From NCBI GenBank assembly GCA_032622095.1, contig CP136068.1, forward strand, positions 152,733,151 to 152,797,150: DNA of 64,000 nucleotides, written 5' to 3'. Shown here piece by piece: positions 30,425 to 45,400 of the stretch. The DNA is from Siphonodentalium dalli (lineage: Eukaryota > Mollusca > Scaphopoda > Gadilida > Siphonodentaliidae). Position numbers and translations under genes: made by a program. A model generated the notes under the pieces. That model was given only the letters and a program-made list of their open reading frames with translations, had not been told where the DNA came from and ran no database searches. Each line of letters begins with the position of its first letter. The first letter of the stretch is position 1.

Positions 30425-33400
30425 AAGAAAAATAATTGCAAGGAGAGACAACTACATGTACTTTCAGTCAAGTAAATTTTTATATGTTGGATTACATCAT
30501 CCTCACCTGGCATACACCTGATCCGAGATGTGGTTTGACATGAGTATGTACATCATCGATCTCACCTGACATACACCTGATCCGAGATGTGGTTTGACGT
30601 GAATTTATCTCACCTGACATACACCTGATCCGTGATGTGGTTTGATGTGAGTTTATCTCACCTGACATTCACCTGATCCGAGATGTGGTTTGACATGGGT
30701 ATGTACATCATCGATATCACCTGACATACACCTGATCCGAGATGTGGTTTGACGTGAGTTTATCTCACCTGACATACACCTGATCCGAGATGTGGTTTGA
30801 CGTGAGTTTATCTCACCTGACATACACCTGATCCGAGATGTGGTTTGACATGAGTTTATCTCACCTGACATACACCTGATCCGTGATGTGGTTTGACGTG
30901 AGTTTATCTCACCTGACATACACCTGATCCGAGATGTGGTTTGACGTGGGTTTATCTCACCTGACATACACCTGATCCAAGATGTGGTTTGACGTGAGTT
31001 TATCTCACCTGATCCAAGATGTGGTTTGACATGAGTTTATCTCACCTGACATACACCTGATCCAAGATGTGGTTTGACGTGAGTTTATCTCACCTGACAT
31101 ACACCTGATCTGAGATGTGGTTTGATGTGAGTTTATCTCACCTGACAACATACACCTGATCCGAGATGTGGTTTGACGTGAGTTTATCTCACCTGACATA
31201 CACCTGATCCGTGATGTGGTTTGACGTGGGTTTATCTCACCTGACATACACCTGATCTGAGATGTGGTTTGACGTGAGTTTATCTCACCTGACATACACC
31301 TGATCCGAGATGTGGTTTGATGTGAGTTTATCTCACCTGACATACACCTGATCCGAGATGTGGTTTGACATGAGTTTATCTCACCTGATCCAAGATGTGG
31401 TTTGACACGAGTTTATCTCACCTGACATACACCTTATCCAAGATGTGGTTTGACGTGAGTTTATCTCACCTGACATACACCTGATCCGAGATGTGGTTTG
31501 ACATGAGTTTATCTCACCTGACATACACCTGATCCGTGATGTGGTTTGACGTGAGTTTATCTCACCTGACATACACCTGATCCGAGATGTGGTTTGACGT
31601 GAGTTTATCTCACCTTATATACACCTGATCCGAGATGTGGTTTGACGTGAGTTTATCTCACCTGACATACACCTGATCCGAGATGTGGTTTGACATGAGT
31701 TTATCTCACCTGACATACACCTGATCCGAGATGTGGTTTGACGTGAGTTTATCTCACCTGACATACACCTGATCCGAGATGTGGTTTGACATGAGTATGT
31801 ACATCATCGATCTCACCTGACATACACCTGATCCGAGATGTGGTTTGACGTGAGTTTATCTCACCTGACATACACCTGATCCGAGATGTGGTTTGATGTG
31901 AGTTTATCTCACCTGACATACACCTGATCTGAGATGTGGTTTGATGTGAGTTTATCTCACCTTATATACACCTGATCCGAGATGTGGTTTGACATGAGTT
32001 TTCCTCACCTGACATACACCTGATCCGAGATGTGGTTTGATGTGAGTTTATCTCACCTGATCCGAGATGTGGTTTAACGTGAGTTTATCTCACCTGATCC
32101 GAGATGTGGTTTGACATGAGTTTATCTCACCTTATATACACCTGATCCGAGATGTGGTTTGACGTGAGTTTATCTCACCTGACATACACCTGATCCGAGA
32201 TGTGGTGTGACGTGAGTTTATCTCACCTGACATACACCTGATCCGAGATGTGGTTTGACGTGAGTTTATCTCACCTGACATACACCTGATCCGAGATGTG
32301 GTTTGACATGAGTTTATCTCACCTGATCCGAGATGTGGATTGACGTGAGTTTATCTCACCTTATATACACCTGATCCGAGATGTGGTTTGATGTGAGTTT
32401 ATCTCACCTTATATACACCTGATCCGTGATGTGGTTTAACGTGAGTTTATCTCACCTGATCCGAGATGTGGATTGACGTGAGTTTATCTCACCTGACATA
32501 CACCTGATCCGAGATGTGGTTTGACGTGAGTTTATCTCACCTTATATACACCTGATCCGAGATGTGGTTTGATGTGAGTTTATCTCACCTGATATACACC
32601 TGATCCGTGATGTGGTTTAACGTGAGTTTATCTCACCTGATCCGAGATGTGGATTGACGTGAGTTTATCTCACCTGACATACACCTGATCCGAGATGTGG
32701 TTTGACGTGAGTTTATCTCACCTTATATACACCTGATCCGAGATGTGGATTGACGTGAGTTTATCTCACCTTACATACACCTGATCCGAGATGTGGTTTG
32801 ACGTGAGTTTATCTCACCTTATATACACCTGATCCGAGATGTGGTTTGACGTGAGTTTATCTCACCTTACATACACCTGATCCGAGATGTGGTTTGATGT
32901 GAGTTTATCTCACCTGACATACACCTGATCCGTGATGTGGTTTGATGTGAGTTTATTTCACCTGACATACACCTGATCCGTGATGTGGTTTGATGTGAGT
33001 TTATCTCACCTTATATACACCTGATCCGAGATGTGGTTTGACGTGAGTTTATCTCACCTGACATACACCTGATCCGAGATGTGGTTTGATGTGAGTTTAT
33101 CTCACCTGACATACACCTGATCCGAGATGTGGTTTGATGTGAGTTTATCTCACCTGACATACACCTGATCGGAGATGTGGTTTGACATGAGTTTATCTCA
33201 CCTGACATACACCTGATCCGAGATGTGGTTTGATGTGAGTTTATCTCACCTGACATACACCTGATCCGAGATGTGGTTTGATGTGAGTTTATCTCACCTG
33301 ACATACACCTGATCCGAGATGTGGTTTGATGTGAGTTTATCTCACCTGATCCGAGATGTGGTTTGATGTGAGTTTATCTCACCTGACATACACCTGATCC

Positions 33401-36400
33401 GAGATGTGGTTTGACGTGAGTTTATCTCACCTGACATACACCTGATCCGTGATGTGGTTTGATGTGAGTTTATCTCACCTGACATACACCTGATCCAAGA
33501 TGTGGTTTGACGTGAGTTTATCTCACCTGACATACACCTGATCCGTGATGTGGTTTGATGTGAGTTTATCTCACCTGGCATACACCTGATCCGAGATGTG
33601 GTTTGACGTGAGTTTATCTCACCTGACATACTCCTGATCCGTGATGTGGTTTGACATGAGTTTATCTCACCTGACATACACCTGATCTGAGATGTGGTTT
33701 GATGTGAGTTTATCTCACCTGATATACACCTGATCCGAGATGTGGTTTGACATGAGTTTATCTCACCTGACATACACCTGATCTGAGATGTGGTTTGATG
33801 TGAGTTTATCTCACCTGATATACACCTGATCCGAGATGTGGTTTGACATGAGTTTATCTCACCTGACATACACCTGATCCGAGATGTGGTTTGACGTGAG
33901 TTTATCTCACCTGACATACACCTGATCCGAGATGTGGTTTGATGTGAGTTTATCTCACCTGACATACACCTGATCCGAGATGTGGTTTGACATGAGTTTA
34001 TCTCACCTGACATACAAATGATCCGAGATGTGGTTTGACGTGAGTTTATCTCACCTGATATACACCTGATCCGAGATGTGGTTTGACATGAGTTTATCTC
34101 ACCTGACATACACCTGATCCGAGATGTGGTTTGACGTGAGTTTATCTCACCTGACATACACCTGATCCGAGATGTGGTTTGATGTGAGTTTATCTCACCT
34201 GACATACACCTGATCCGAGATGTGGTTTGACATGAGTTTATCTCACCTGACATACACCTGATCCGAGATGTGGTTTGACGTGAGTTTATCTCACCTGACA
34301 TACACCTGATCCGAGATGTGGTTTGACATGAGTTTATCTCACCTGACATACACCTGATCCGAGATGTGGTTTGACGTGAGTTTATCTCACCTGACATACA
34401 CCTGATCCGAGATGTGGTTTGACGTGAGTTTATCTCACCTTATATACACCTGATCCGAGATGTGGTTTGTTTGAGTTTATCTCACCTGACATACACCTGA
34501 TCCGTGATGTGGTTTGACGTGAGTTTATCTCACTTGACATACACCTGATCCGAGATGTGGTTTGACATGAGTTTATCTCACCTGATATACACCTGATCCG
34601 AGATGTGGTTTGATGTGAGTTTATCTCACCTGATCCGAGATGTGGTTTGACATGAGTTTATCTCACCTTATATACACCTGATCTGAGATGTGGTTTGACA
34701 TGAGTTTATCTCACCTGACATACACCTGATCCGAGATGTGGTGTGACATGAGTTTATCTCACCTGATATACACCTGATCCGAGATGTGGTTTGATGTGAG
34801 TTTATCTCACCTGATCCGAGATGTGGTTTGATGTGAGTTTATCTCACCTGACATACACCTGATCCGAGATGTGGTTTGATGTGAGTTTTGACATGAGTTT
34901 ATCTCACCTGACATACACCTGATCCGAGATGTGGTTTGACGTGAGTTTATCTCACCTGACATACACCTGATCCGAGATGTGGTTTGACGTGAGTTTATCT
35001 CACCTTATATACACCTGATCCGAGATGTGGTTTGACGTGAGTTTATCTCACCTGACATACACCTGATCCGTGATGTGGTTTGACGTGAGTTTATCTCACT
35101 TGACATACACCTGATCCGAGATGTGGTTTGACATGAGTTTATCTCACCTGATATACACCTGATCCGAGATGTGGTTTGATGTGAGTTTAACTCACCTGAT
35201 CCGAGATGTGGTTTGACATGAGTTTATCTCACCTTATATACATCTGATCTGAGATGTGGTTTGACATGAGTTTATCTCACCTGACATACACCTGATCCGA
35301 GATGTGGTGTGACATGAGTTTATCTCACCTGATATACACCTGATCCGAGATGTGGTTTGATGTGAGTTTATCTCACCTGATCCGAGATGTGGTTTGATGT
35401 GAGTTTATCTCACCTGACATACACCTGATCCGAGATGTGGTTTGATGTGAGTTTATCTCACCTGACATACACCTGATCCGAGATGTGGTTTGACATGAGT
35501 TTATCTCACCTGACATACACCTGATCCGAGATGTGGTTTGACGTGAGTTTATCTCACCTGACATACACCTGATCCGAGATGTGGTTTGACATGAGTTTAT
35601 CTCACCTGACATACACCTGATCCGAGATGTGGTTTGACGTGAGTTTATCTCACCTGACATACACCTGATACTAGATGTGGTTTGACGTGAGTTTATCTCA
35701 CCTTATATACACCTGATCCGAGATGTGGTTTGACGTGAGTTTATCTCACCTGACATACACCTGATCCGTGATGTGGTTTGACGTGAGTTTATCTCACTTG
35801 ACATACACCTGATCCGAGATGTGGTTTGACATGAGTTTATCTCACCTGATATACACCTGATCCGAGATGTGGTTTGATGTGAGTTTATCTCACCTGACCC
35901 GAGATGTGGTTTGACATGAGTTTATCTCACCTGACATACACCTGATCCGAGATGTGGTTTGATGTGAGTTTATCTCACCTGACATACACCTGATCCGAGA
36001 TGTGGTTTGACATGAGTTTATCTCACCTGATATACACCTGATCCGAGATGTGGTTTGACATGAGTTTATCTCACCTGACATACACCTGATCGGAGATGTG
36101 GTTTGACATGAGTTTATCTCACCTGACATACACCTGATCCGTGATGTGGTTTGACATGAGTTTATCTCACCTGATATACACCTGATCCGAGATGTGGTTT
36201 GACGTGAGTTTATCTCACCTGACATACAGCTGATCCGAGATGTGGTTTGATGTGAGTTTATCTCACCTGACATACACCTGATCCGAGATGTGGTTTGACG
36301 TGAGTTTATCTCACCTGACATACACCTGATCCGAGATGTGGTTTGATGTGAGTTTACCTCACCTGACATACACCTGATCCGAGATGTGGTTTGACGTGAG

Positions 36401-39400
36401 TTTACCTCACCTTACATACACCTGATCCGTGATGTGGTTTGACGTGAGTTTATCTCACCTGACATACACCTGATCCGAGATGTGGTTTGATGTGAGTTTA
36501 CCTCACCTGATCTGAGATGTGGTTTGATGTGAGTTTACCTCACCTGACATACACCTGATCCGAGATGTGGTTTGATGTGAGTTTATATCACCTGATATAC
36601 ACCTGATCCGAGATGTGGTTTGATGTGAGTTTACCTCACCTGATCTGAGATGTGGTTTGATGTGAGTTTATCTCACCTGACATACACCTGACCCGTGATG
36701 TGGTTTGATGTGAGTTTATCTCACCTGACATACACCTGACCCGTGATGTGGTTTGATGTGAGTTTATCTCACCTGACATACACCTGACCCGTGATGTGGT
36801 TTGATGTGAGTTTATCTCACCTGACATACACCTGACCCGTGATGTGGTTTGATGTGAGTTTATCTCACCTGACATACACCTGACCCGTGATGTGGTTTGA
36901 TGTGAGTTTACCTCACCTGATCTGAGATGTGGTTTGATGTGAGTTTACCTCACCTGATCTGAGATGTGGTTTGTTGTGAGTTTATCTCACCTGACATACA
37001 CCTGACCCGTGATGTGGTTTGATGTGAGTTTATCTCACCTGACATACACCTGACCCGTGATGTGGTTTGATGTGAGTTTATCTCACCTGACATACACCTG
37101 ATCCGTCATGTGGTTTGACGTGAGTTTATCTCACCTGACATACAGCTGATCCGAGATGTGGTTTGACGTGAGTTTATCTCACCTGACATACACCTGATCC
37201 GTGATGTGGTTTGACATGAGTTTATCTCACCTGACATACACCTGATCTGAGATGTGGTTTGATGTGAGTTTATCTCACCTGATATACACCTGATCCGAGA
37301 TGTGGTTTGACATGAGTTTATCTCACCTGACATACACCTGGTCTGAGATGTGGTTTGATGTGAGTTTATCTCACCTGATATACACCTGATCCGAGATGTG
37401 GTTTGACATGAGTTTATCTCACCTGACATACACCTGATCCGAGATGTGGTTTGACGTGAGTTTATCTCACCTGACATACACCTGATCCGAGATGTGGTTT
37501 GATGTGAGTTTATCTCACCTGACATACACCTGATCCGAGATGTGGTTTGACATGAGTTTATCTCACCTGACATACAAATGATCCGAGATGTGGTTTGACG
37601 TGAGTTTATCTCACCTGATATACACCTGATCCGAGATGTGGTTTGACATGAGTTTATCTCACCTGACATACACCTGATCCGAGATGTGGTTTGACGTGAG
37701 TTTATCTCACCTGACATACACCTGATCCGAGATGTCGTTTGATGTGAGTTTATCTCACCTGACATACACCTGATCCGAGATGTGGTTTGACTTGAGTTTA
37801 TCTCACCTGACATACACCTGATCCGAGATGTGGTTTGACGTGAGTTTATCTCACCTGACATACACCTGATCCGAGATGTGGTTTGACATGAGTTTATCTC
37901 GCCTGACATACACCTGATCCGAGATGTGGTTTGACGTGAGTTTATCTCACCTGACATACACCTGATCCGAGATGTGGTTTGACGTGAGTTTATCTCACCT
38001 TATATACACCTGATCCGAGATGTGGTTTGACGTGAGTTTATCTCACCTGACATACACCTGATCCGTGATGTGGTTTGACGTGAGTTTATCTCACTTGACA
38101 TACACCTGATCCGAGATGTGGTTTGACATGAGTTTATCTCACCTGATATACACCTGATCCGAGATGTGGTTTGATGTGAGTTTATCTCACCTGATCCGAG
38201 ATGTGGTTTGACATGAGTTTATCTCACCTTATATACACCTGATCCGAGATGTGGTTTGACATGAGTTTATCTCACCTGACATACACCTGATCCGAGATGT
38301 GGTTTGACGTGAGTTTATCTCACCTGACATACACCTGATCCGAGATGTGGTTTGACATGAGTTTATCTCACCTGACATACACCTGATCCGAGATGTGGTT
38401 TGACGTGAGTTTATCTCACCTGACATACACCTGATCCGAGATGTGGTTTGACATGAGTTTATCTCACCTGACATACACCTGATCCGAGATGTGGTTTGAC
38501 GTGAGTTTATCTCACCTGACATACACCTGATCCGAGATGTGGTTTGACGTGAGTTTATCTCACCTTATATACACCTGATCCGAGATGTGGTTTGACGTGA
38601 GTTTATCTCACCTGACATACACCTGATCCGTGATGTGGTTTGACGTGAGTTTATCTCACTTGACATACACCTGATCCGAGATGTGGTTTGACATGAGTTT
38701 ATCTCACCTGATATACACCTGATCCGAGATGTGGTTTGATGTGAGTTTAACTCACCTGATCCGAGATGTGGTTTGACATGAGTTTATCTCACCTTATATA
38801 CACCTGATCTGAGATGTGGTTTGACATGAGTTTATCTCACCTGACATACACCTGATCCGAGATGTGGTGTGACATGAGTTTATCTCACCTGATATACACC
38901 TGATCCGAGATGTGGTTTGATGTGAGTTTATCTCACCTGATCCGAGATGTGGTTTGATGTGAGTTTATCTCACCTGACATACACCTGATCCGAGATGTGG
39001 TTTGATGTGAGTTTATCTCACCTGACATACACCTGATCCGAGATGTGGTTTGACATGAGTTTATCTCACCTGATATACACCTGATCCGAGATGTGGTTTG
39101 ACATGAGTTTATCTCACCTGATATACACCTGATCCGAGATGTGGTTTGATGTGAGTTTATCTCACCTGACATACACCTGATCGGAGATGTGGTTTGACAT
39201 GAGTTTATCTCACCTGACATACACCTGATCCGTGATGTGGTTTGACATGAGTTTATCTCACCTGATATACACCTGATCCGAGATGTGGTTTGACGTGAGT
39301 TTATCTCACCTGACATACAGCTGATCCGAGATGTGGTTTGATGTGAGTTTATCTCACCTGACATACACCTGATCCGAGATGTGGTTTGACATGAGTTTAT

Positions 39401-42400
39401 CTCACCTGACATACACCTGATCCGAGATGTGGTTTGATGTGAGTTTACCTCACCTGACATACACCTGATCCGAGATGTGGTTTGACGTGAGTTTACCTCA
39501 CCTTACATACACCTGATCCGTGATGTGGTTTGACGTGAGTTTATCTCACCTGACATACACCTGATCCGAGATGTGGTTTGATGTGAGTTTACCTCACCTG
39601 ATCTGAGATGTGGTTTGATGTGAGTTTACCTCACCTGACATACACCTGGTCCGAGATGTGGTTTGATGTGAGTTTATCTCACCTGATATACACCTGATCC
39701 GAGATGTGGTTTGATGTGAGTTTACCTCACCTGATCTGAGATGTGGTTTGATGTGAGTTTATCTCACCTGACATACACCTGACCCATGATGTGGTTTGAT
39801 GTGAGTTTATCTCACCTGACATACACCTGACCCGTGATGTGGTTTGATGTGAGTTTATCTCACCTGACATACACCTGACCCGTGATGTGGTTTGATGTGA
39901 GATCATACACCTGACCCGTGATGTGGTTTGATGTGAGTTTATCTCACCTGACATACACCTGACCCGTGATGTGGTTTGATGTGAGTTTACCTCACCTGAT
40001 CTGAGATGTGGTTTGATGTGAGTTTATCTCACCTGATATACACCTGATCCGAGATGTGGTTTGATGTGAGTTTACCTCACCTGATCTGAGATGTGGTTTG
40101 ATGTGAGTTTATCTCACCTGACATACACCTGACCCGTGATGTGGTTTGATGTGAGTTTATCTCACCTGACATACACCTGATCCGTCATGTGGTTTGACGT
40201 GAGTTTATCTCACCTGACATACAGCTGATCCGAGATGTGGTTTGACGTGAGTTTATCTCACCTGACATACACCTGATCCGTGATGTGGTTTGACATGAGT
40301 TTATCTCACCTGACATACACCTGATCTGAGATGTGGTTTGATGTGAGTTTATCTCACCTGATATACACCTGATCCGAGATGTGGTTTGACATGAGTTTAT
40401 CTCACCTGACTTACACCTGATCTGAGATGTGGTTTGATGTGAGTTTATCTCACCTGATATACACCTGATCCGAGATGTGGTTTGACATGAGTTTATCTCA
40501 CCTGACATACACCTGATCCGAGATGTGGTTTGACGTGAGTTTATCTCACCTGACATACACCTGATCCGAGATGTGGTTTGATGTGAGTTTATCTCACCTG
40601 ACATACACCTGATCCGAGATGTGGTTTGACATGAGTTTATCTCACCTGACATACAAATGATCCGAGATGTGGTTTGACGTGAGTTTATCTCACCTGATAT
40701 ACACCTGATCCGAGATGTGGTTTGACATGAGTTTATCTCACCTGACATACACCTGATCCGAGATGTGGTTTGACGTGAGTTTATCTCACCTGACATACAC
40801 CTGATCCGAGATGTGGTTTGATGTGAGTTTATCTCACCTGACATACACCTGATCCGAGATGTGGTTTGACATGAGTTTATCTCACCTGACATACACCTGA
40901 TCCGAGATGTGGTTTGACGTGAGTTTATCTCACCTGACATACACCTGATCCGAGATGTGGTTTGACATGAGTTTATCTCACCTGACATACACCTGATCCG
41001 AGATGTGGTTTGACGTGAGTTTATCTCACCTGACATACACCTGATCCTAGATGTGGTTTGACGTGAGTTTATCTCACCTTATATACACCTGATCCGAGAT
41101 GTGGTTTGACGTGAGTTTATCTCACCTGACATACACCTGATCCGTGATGTGGTTTGACGTGAGTTTATCTCACTTGACATACACCTGATCCGAGATGTGG
41201 TTTGACATGAGTTTATCTCACCTGATATACACCTGATCCGAGATGTGTTTGATGTGAGTTTATCTCACCTGATCCGAGATGTGGTTTGACATGAGTTTAT
41301 CTCACCTTATATACACCTGATCCGAGATGTGGTTTGACATGAGTTTATCTCACCTGACATACACCTGATCCGAGATGTGGTTTGACATGAGTTTATCTCA
41401 CCTGATATACACCTGATCCGAGATGTGGTTTGATGTGAGTTTATCTCACCTGATCCGAGATGTGGTTTGATGTGAGTTTATCTCACCTGACATACACCTG
41501 ATCCGAGATGTGGTTTGATGTGAGTTTATCTCACCTGACATACACCTGATCCGAGATGTGGTTTGACATGAGTTTATCTCACCTGATATACACCTGATCC
41601 GAGATGTGGTTTGACATGAGTTTATCTCACCTGATATACACCTGATCGGAGATGTGGTTTGATGTGAGTTTATCTCACCTGACATACACCTGATCGGAGA
41701 TGTGGTTTGACATGAGTTTATCTCACCTGACATACACCTGATCCGTGATGTGGTTTGACATGAGTTTATCTCACCTGATATACACCTGATCCGAGATGTG
41801 GTTTGACGTGAGTTTATCTCACCTGACATACAGCTGATCCGAGATGTGGTTTGATGTGAGTTTATCTCACCTGACATACACCTGATCCGAGATGTGGTTT
41901 GATGTGAGTTTATCTCACCTGACATACACCTGATCCGAGATGTGGTTTGATGTGAGTTTACCTCACCTGACATACACCTGATCCGAGATGTGGTTTGACG
42001 TGAGTTTACCTCACCTTACATACACCTGATCCGTGATGTGGTTTGACGTGAGTTTATCTCACCTGACATACACCTGATCCGAGATGTGGTTTGATGTGAG
42101 TTTACCTCACCTGATCTGAGATGTGGTTTGATGTGAGTTTACCTCACCTGACATACACCTGATCCGAGATGTGGTTTGATGTGAGTTTATCTCACCTGAT
42201 ATACACCTGATCCGAGATGTGGTTTGATGTGAGTTTACCTCACCTGATCTGAGATGTGGTTTGATGTGAGTTTATCTCACCTGACATACACCTGACCCGT
42301 GATGTGGTTTGATGTGAGTTTATCTCACCTGACATACACCTGACCCGTGATGTGGTTTGATGTGAGTTTATCTCACCTGACATACACCTGACCCGTGATG

Positions 42401-45400
42401 TGGTTTGATGTGAGTTTATCTCACCTGACATACACCTGACCCGTGATGTGGTTTGATGTGAGTTTATCTCTCCTGACATACACCTGACCCGTGATGTGGT
42501 TTGATGTGAGTTTACCTCACCTGATCTGAGATGTGGTTTGATGTGAGTTTACCTCACCTGATCTGAGATGTGGTTTGATGTGAGTTTATCTCACCTGACA
42601 TACACCTGACCCGTGATGTGGTTTGATGTGAGTTTATCTCACCTGACATACACCTGACCCGTGATGTGGTTTGATGTGAGTTTATCTCACCTGACATACA
42701 CCTGACCCGTGATGTGGTTTGATGTGAGTTTATCTCACCTGACATACACCTGACCCGTGATGTGGTTTGATGTGAGTTTACCTCACCTGATCTGAGATGT
42801 GGTTTGATGTGAGTTTATCTCACCTGATATACACCTGATCCGAGATGTGGTTTGATGTGAGTTTACCTCACCTGATCTGAGATGTGGTTTGATGTGAGTT
42901 TATCTCATCTGACATACACCTGACCAGTGATGTGGTTTGATGTGAGTTTATCTCACCTGACATACACCTGATCCGTCATGTGGTTTGACGTGAGTTTATC
43001 TCACCTGACATACAGCTGATCCGAGATGTGGTTTGACGTGAGTTTATCTCACCTGACATACACCTGATCCGTGATGTGGTTTGACATGAGTTTATCTCAC
43101 CTGACATACACCTGATCTGAGATGTGGTTTGATGTGAGTTTATCTCACCTGATATACACCTGATCCGAGATGTGGTTTGACATGAGTTTATCTCACCTGA
43201 CATACACCTAATCTGAGATGTGGTTTGATGTGAGTTTATCTCACCTGATATACACCTGATCCGAGATGTGGTTTGACATGAGTTTATCTCACCTGACATA
43301 CACCTGATCCGAGATGTGGTTTGACGTGAGTTTATCTCACCTGACATACACCTGATCCGAGATGTGGTTTGATGTGAGTTTATCTCACCTGACATACACC
43401 TGATCCGAGATGTGGTTTGACATGAGTTTATCTCACCTGACATACAAATGATCCGAGATGTGGTTTGACGTGAGTTTATCTCACCTGATATACACCTGAT
43501 CCGAGATGTGGTTTGACATGAGTTTATCTCACCTGACATACACCTGATCCGAGATGTGGTTTGACGTGAGTTTATCTCACCTGACATACACCTGATCCGA
43601 GATGTGGTTTGATGTGAGTTTATCTCACCTGACATACACCTGATCCGAGATGTGGTTTGACTTGAGTTTATCTCACCTGACATACACCTGATCCGAGATG
43701 TGGTTTGACGTGAGTTTATCTCACCTGACATACACCTGATCCGAGATGTGGTTTGACATGAGTTTATCTCACCTGACATACACCTGATCCGAGATGTGGT
43801 TTGACGTGAGTTTATCTCACCTTATATACACCTGATCCGAGATGTGGTTTGACGTGAGTTTATCTCACCTGACATACACCTGATCCGTGATGTGGTTTGA
43901 CGTGAGTTTATCTCACTTGACATACACCTGATCCGAGATGTGGTTTGACATGAGTTTATCTCACCTTATATACACCTGATCCGAGATGTGGTTTGACATG
44001 AGTTTATCTCACCTGACATACACCTGATCCGAGATGTGGTTTGACATGAGTTTATCTCACCTGATATACACCTGATCCGAGATGTGGTTTGATGTGAGTT
44101 TATCTCACCTGATCCGAGATGTGGTTTGATGTGAGTTTATCTCACCTGACATACACCTGATCCGAGATGTGGTTTGATGTGAGTTTATCTCACCTGACAT
44201 ACACCTGATCCGAGATGTGGTTTGACATGAGTTTATCTCACCTGATATACACCTGATCCGAGATGTGGTTTGACATGAGTTTATCTCACCTGATATACAC
44301 CTGATCGGAGATGTGGTTTGATGTGAGTTTATCTCACCTGACATACACCTGATCGGAGATGTGGTTTGACATGAGTTTATCTCACCTGACATACACCTGA
44401 TCCGTGATGTGGTTTGACATGAGTTTATCTCACCTGATATACACCTGATCCGAGATGTGGTTTGACGTGAGTTTATCTCACCTGACATACAGCTGATCCG
44501 AGATGTGGTTTGATGTGAGTTTATCTCACCTGACATACACCTGATCCGAGATGTGGTTTGACGTGAGTTTATCTCACCTGACATACACCTGATCCGAGAT
44601 GTGGTTTGATGTGAGTTTACCTCACCTGACATACACCTGATCCGAGATGTGGTTTGACGTGAGTTTACCTCACCTTACATACACCTGATCCGTGATGTGG
44701 TTTGACGTGAGTTTATCTCACCTGACATACACCTGATCCGAGATGTGGTTTGATGTGAGTTTACCTCACCTGATCTGAGATGTGGTTTGATGTGAGTTTA
44801 CCTCACCTGACATACACCTGATCCGAGATGTGGTTTGATGTGAGTTTATCTCACCTGATATACACCTGATCCGAGATGTGGTTTGATGTGACTTTACCTC
44901 ACCTGATCTGAGATGTGGTTTGATGTGAGTTTATCTCACCTGACATACACCTGACCCGTGATGTGGTTTGATTTGAGTTTATCTCACCTGACATACACCT
45001 GACCCGTGATGTGGTTTGATGTGAGTTTATCTCACCTGACATACACCTGACCCGTGATGTGGTTTGATGTGAGTTTATCTCACCTGACATACACCTGACC
45101 CGTGATGTGGTTTGATGTGAGTTTATCTCACCTGACATACACCTGACCCGTGATGTGGTTTGATGTGAGTTTATCTCACCTGACATACACCTGATCCGAG
45201 ATGTGGTTTGACATGAGTTTATCTCACCTGACATACACCTGATCGAGATGTGGTTTGACGTGAGTTTATCTCACCTGACATACACCTGATCCTAGATGTG
45301 GTTTGACGTGAGTTTATCTCACCTTATATACACCTGATCCGAGATGTGGTTTGACGTGAGTTTATCTCACCTGACATACACCTGATCCGTGATGTGGTTT

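Noticed and set aside
33342-34397. Long minus-strand reading frames through the 48-bp array as real repeat-protein genes
   Set aside because: They end wherever a 37-bp unit or a TATATAAG unit occurs, have no non-repeat flanks, and their residue variation is explained by CpG decay. A unit length divisible by three gives open frames automatically.
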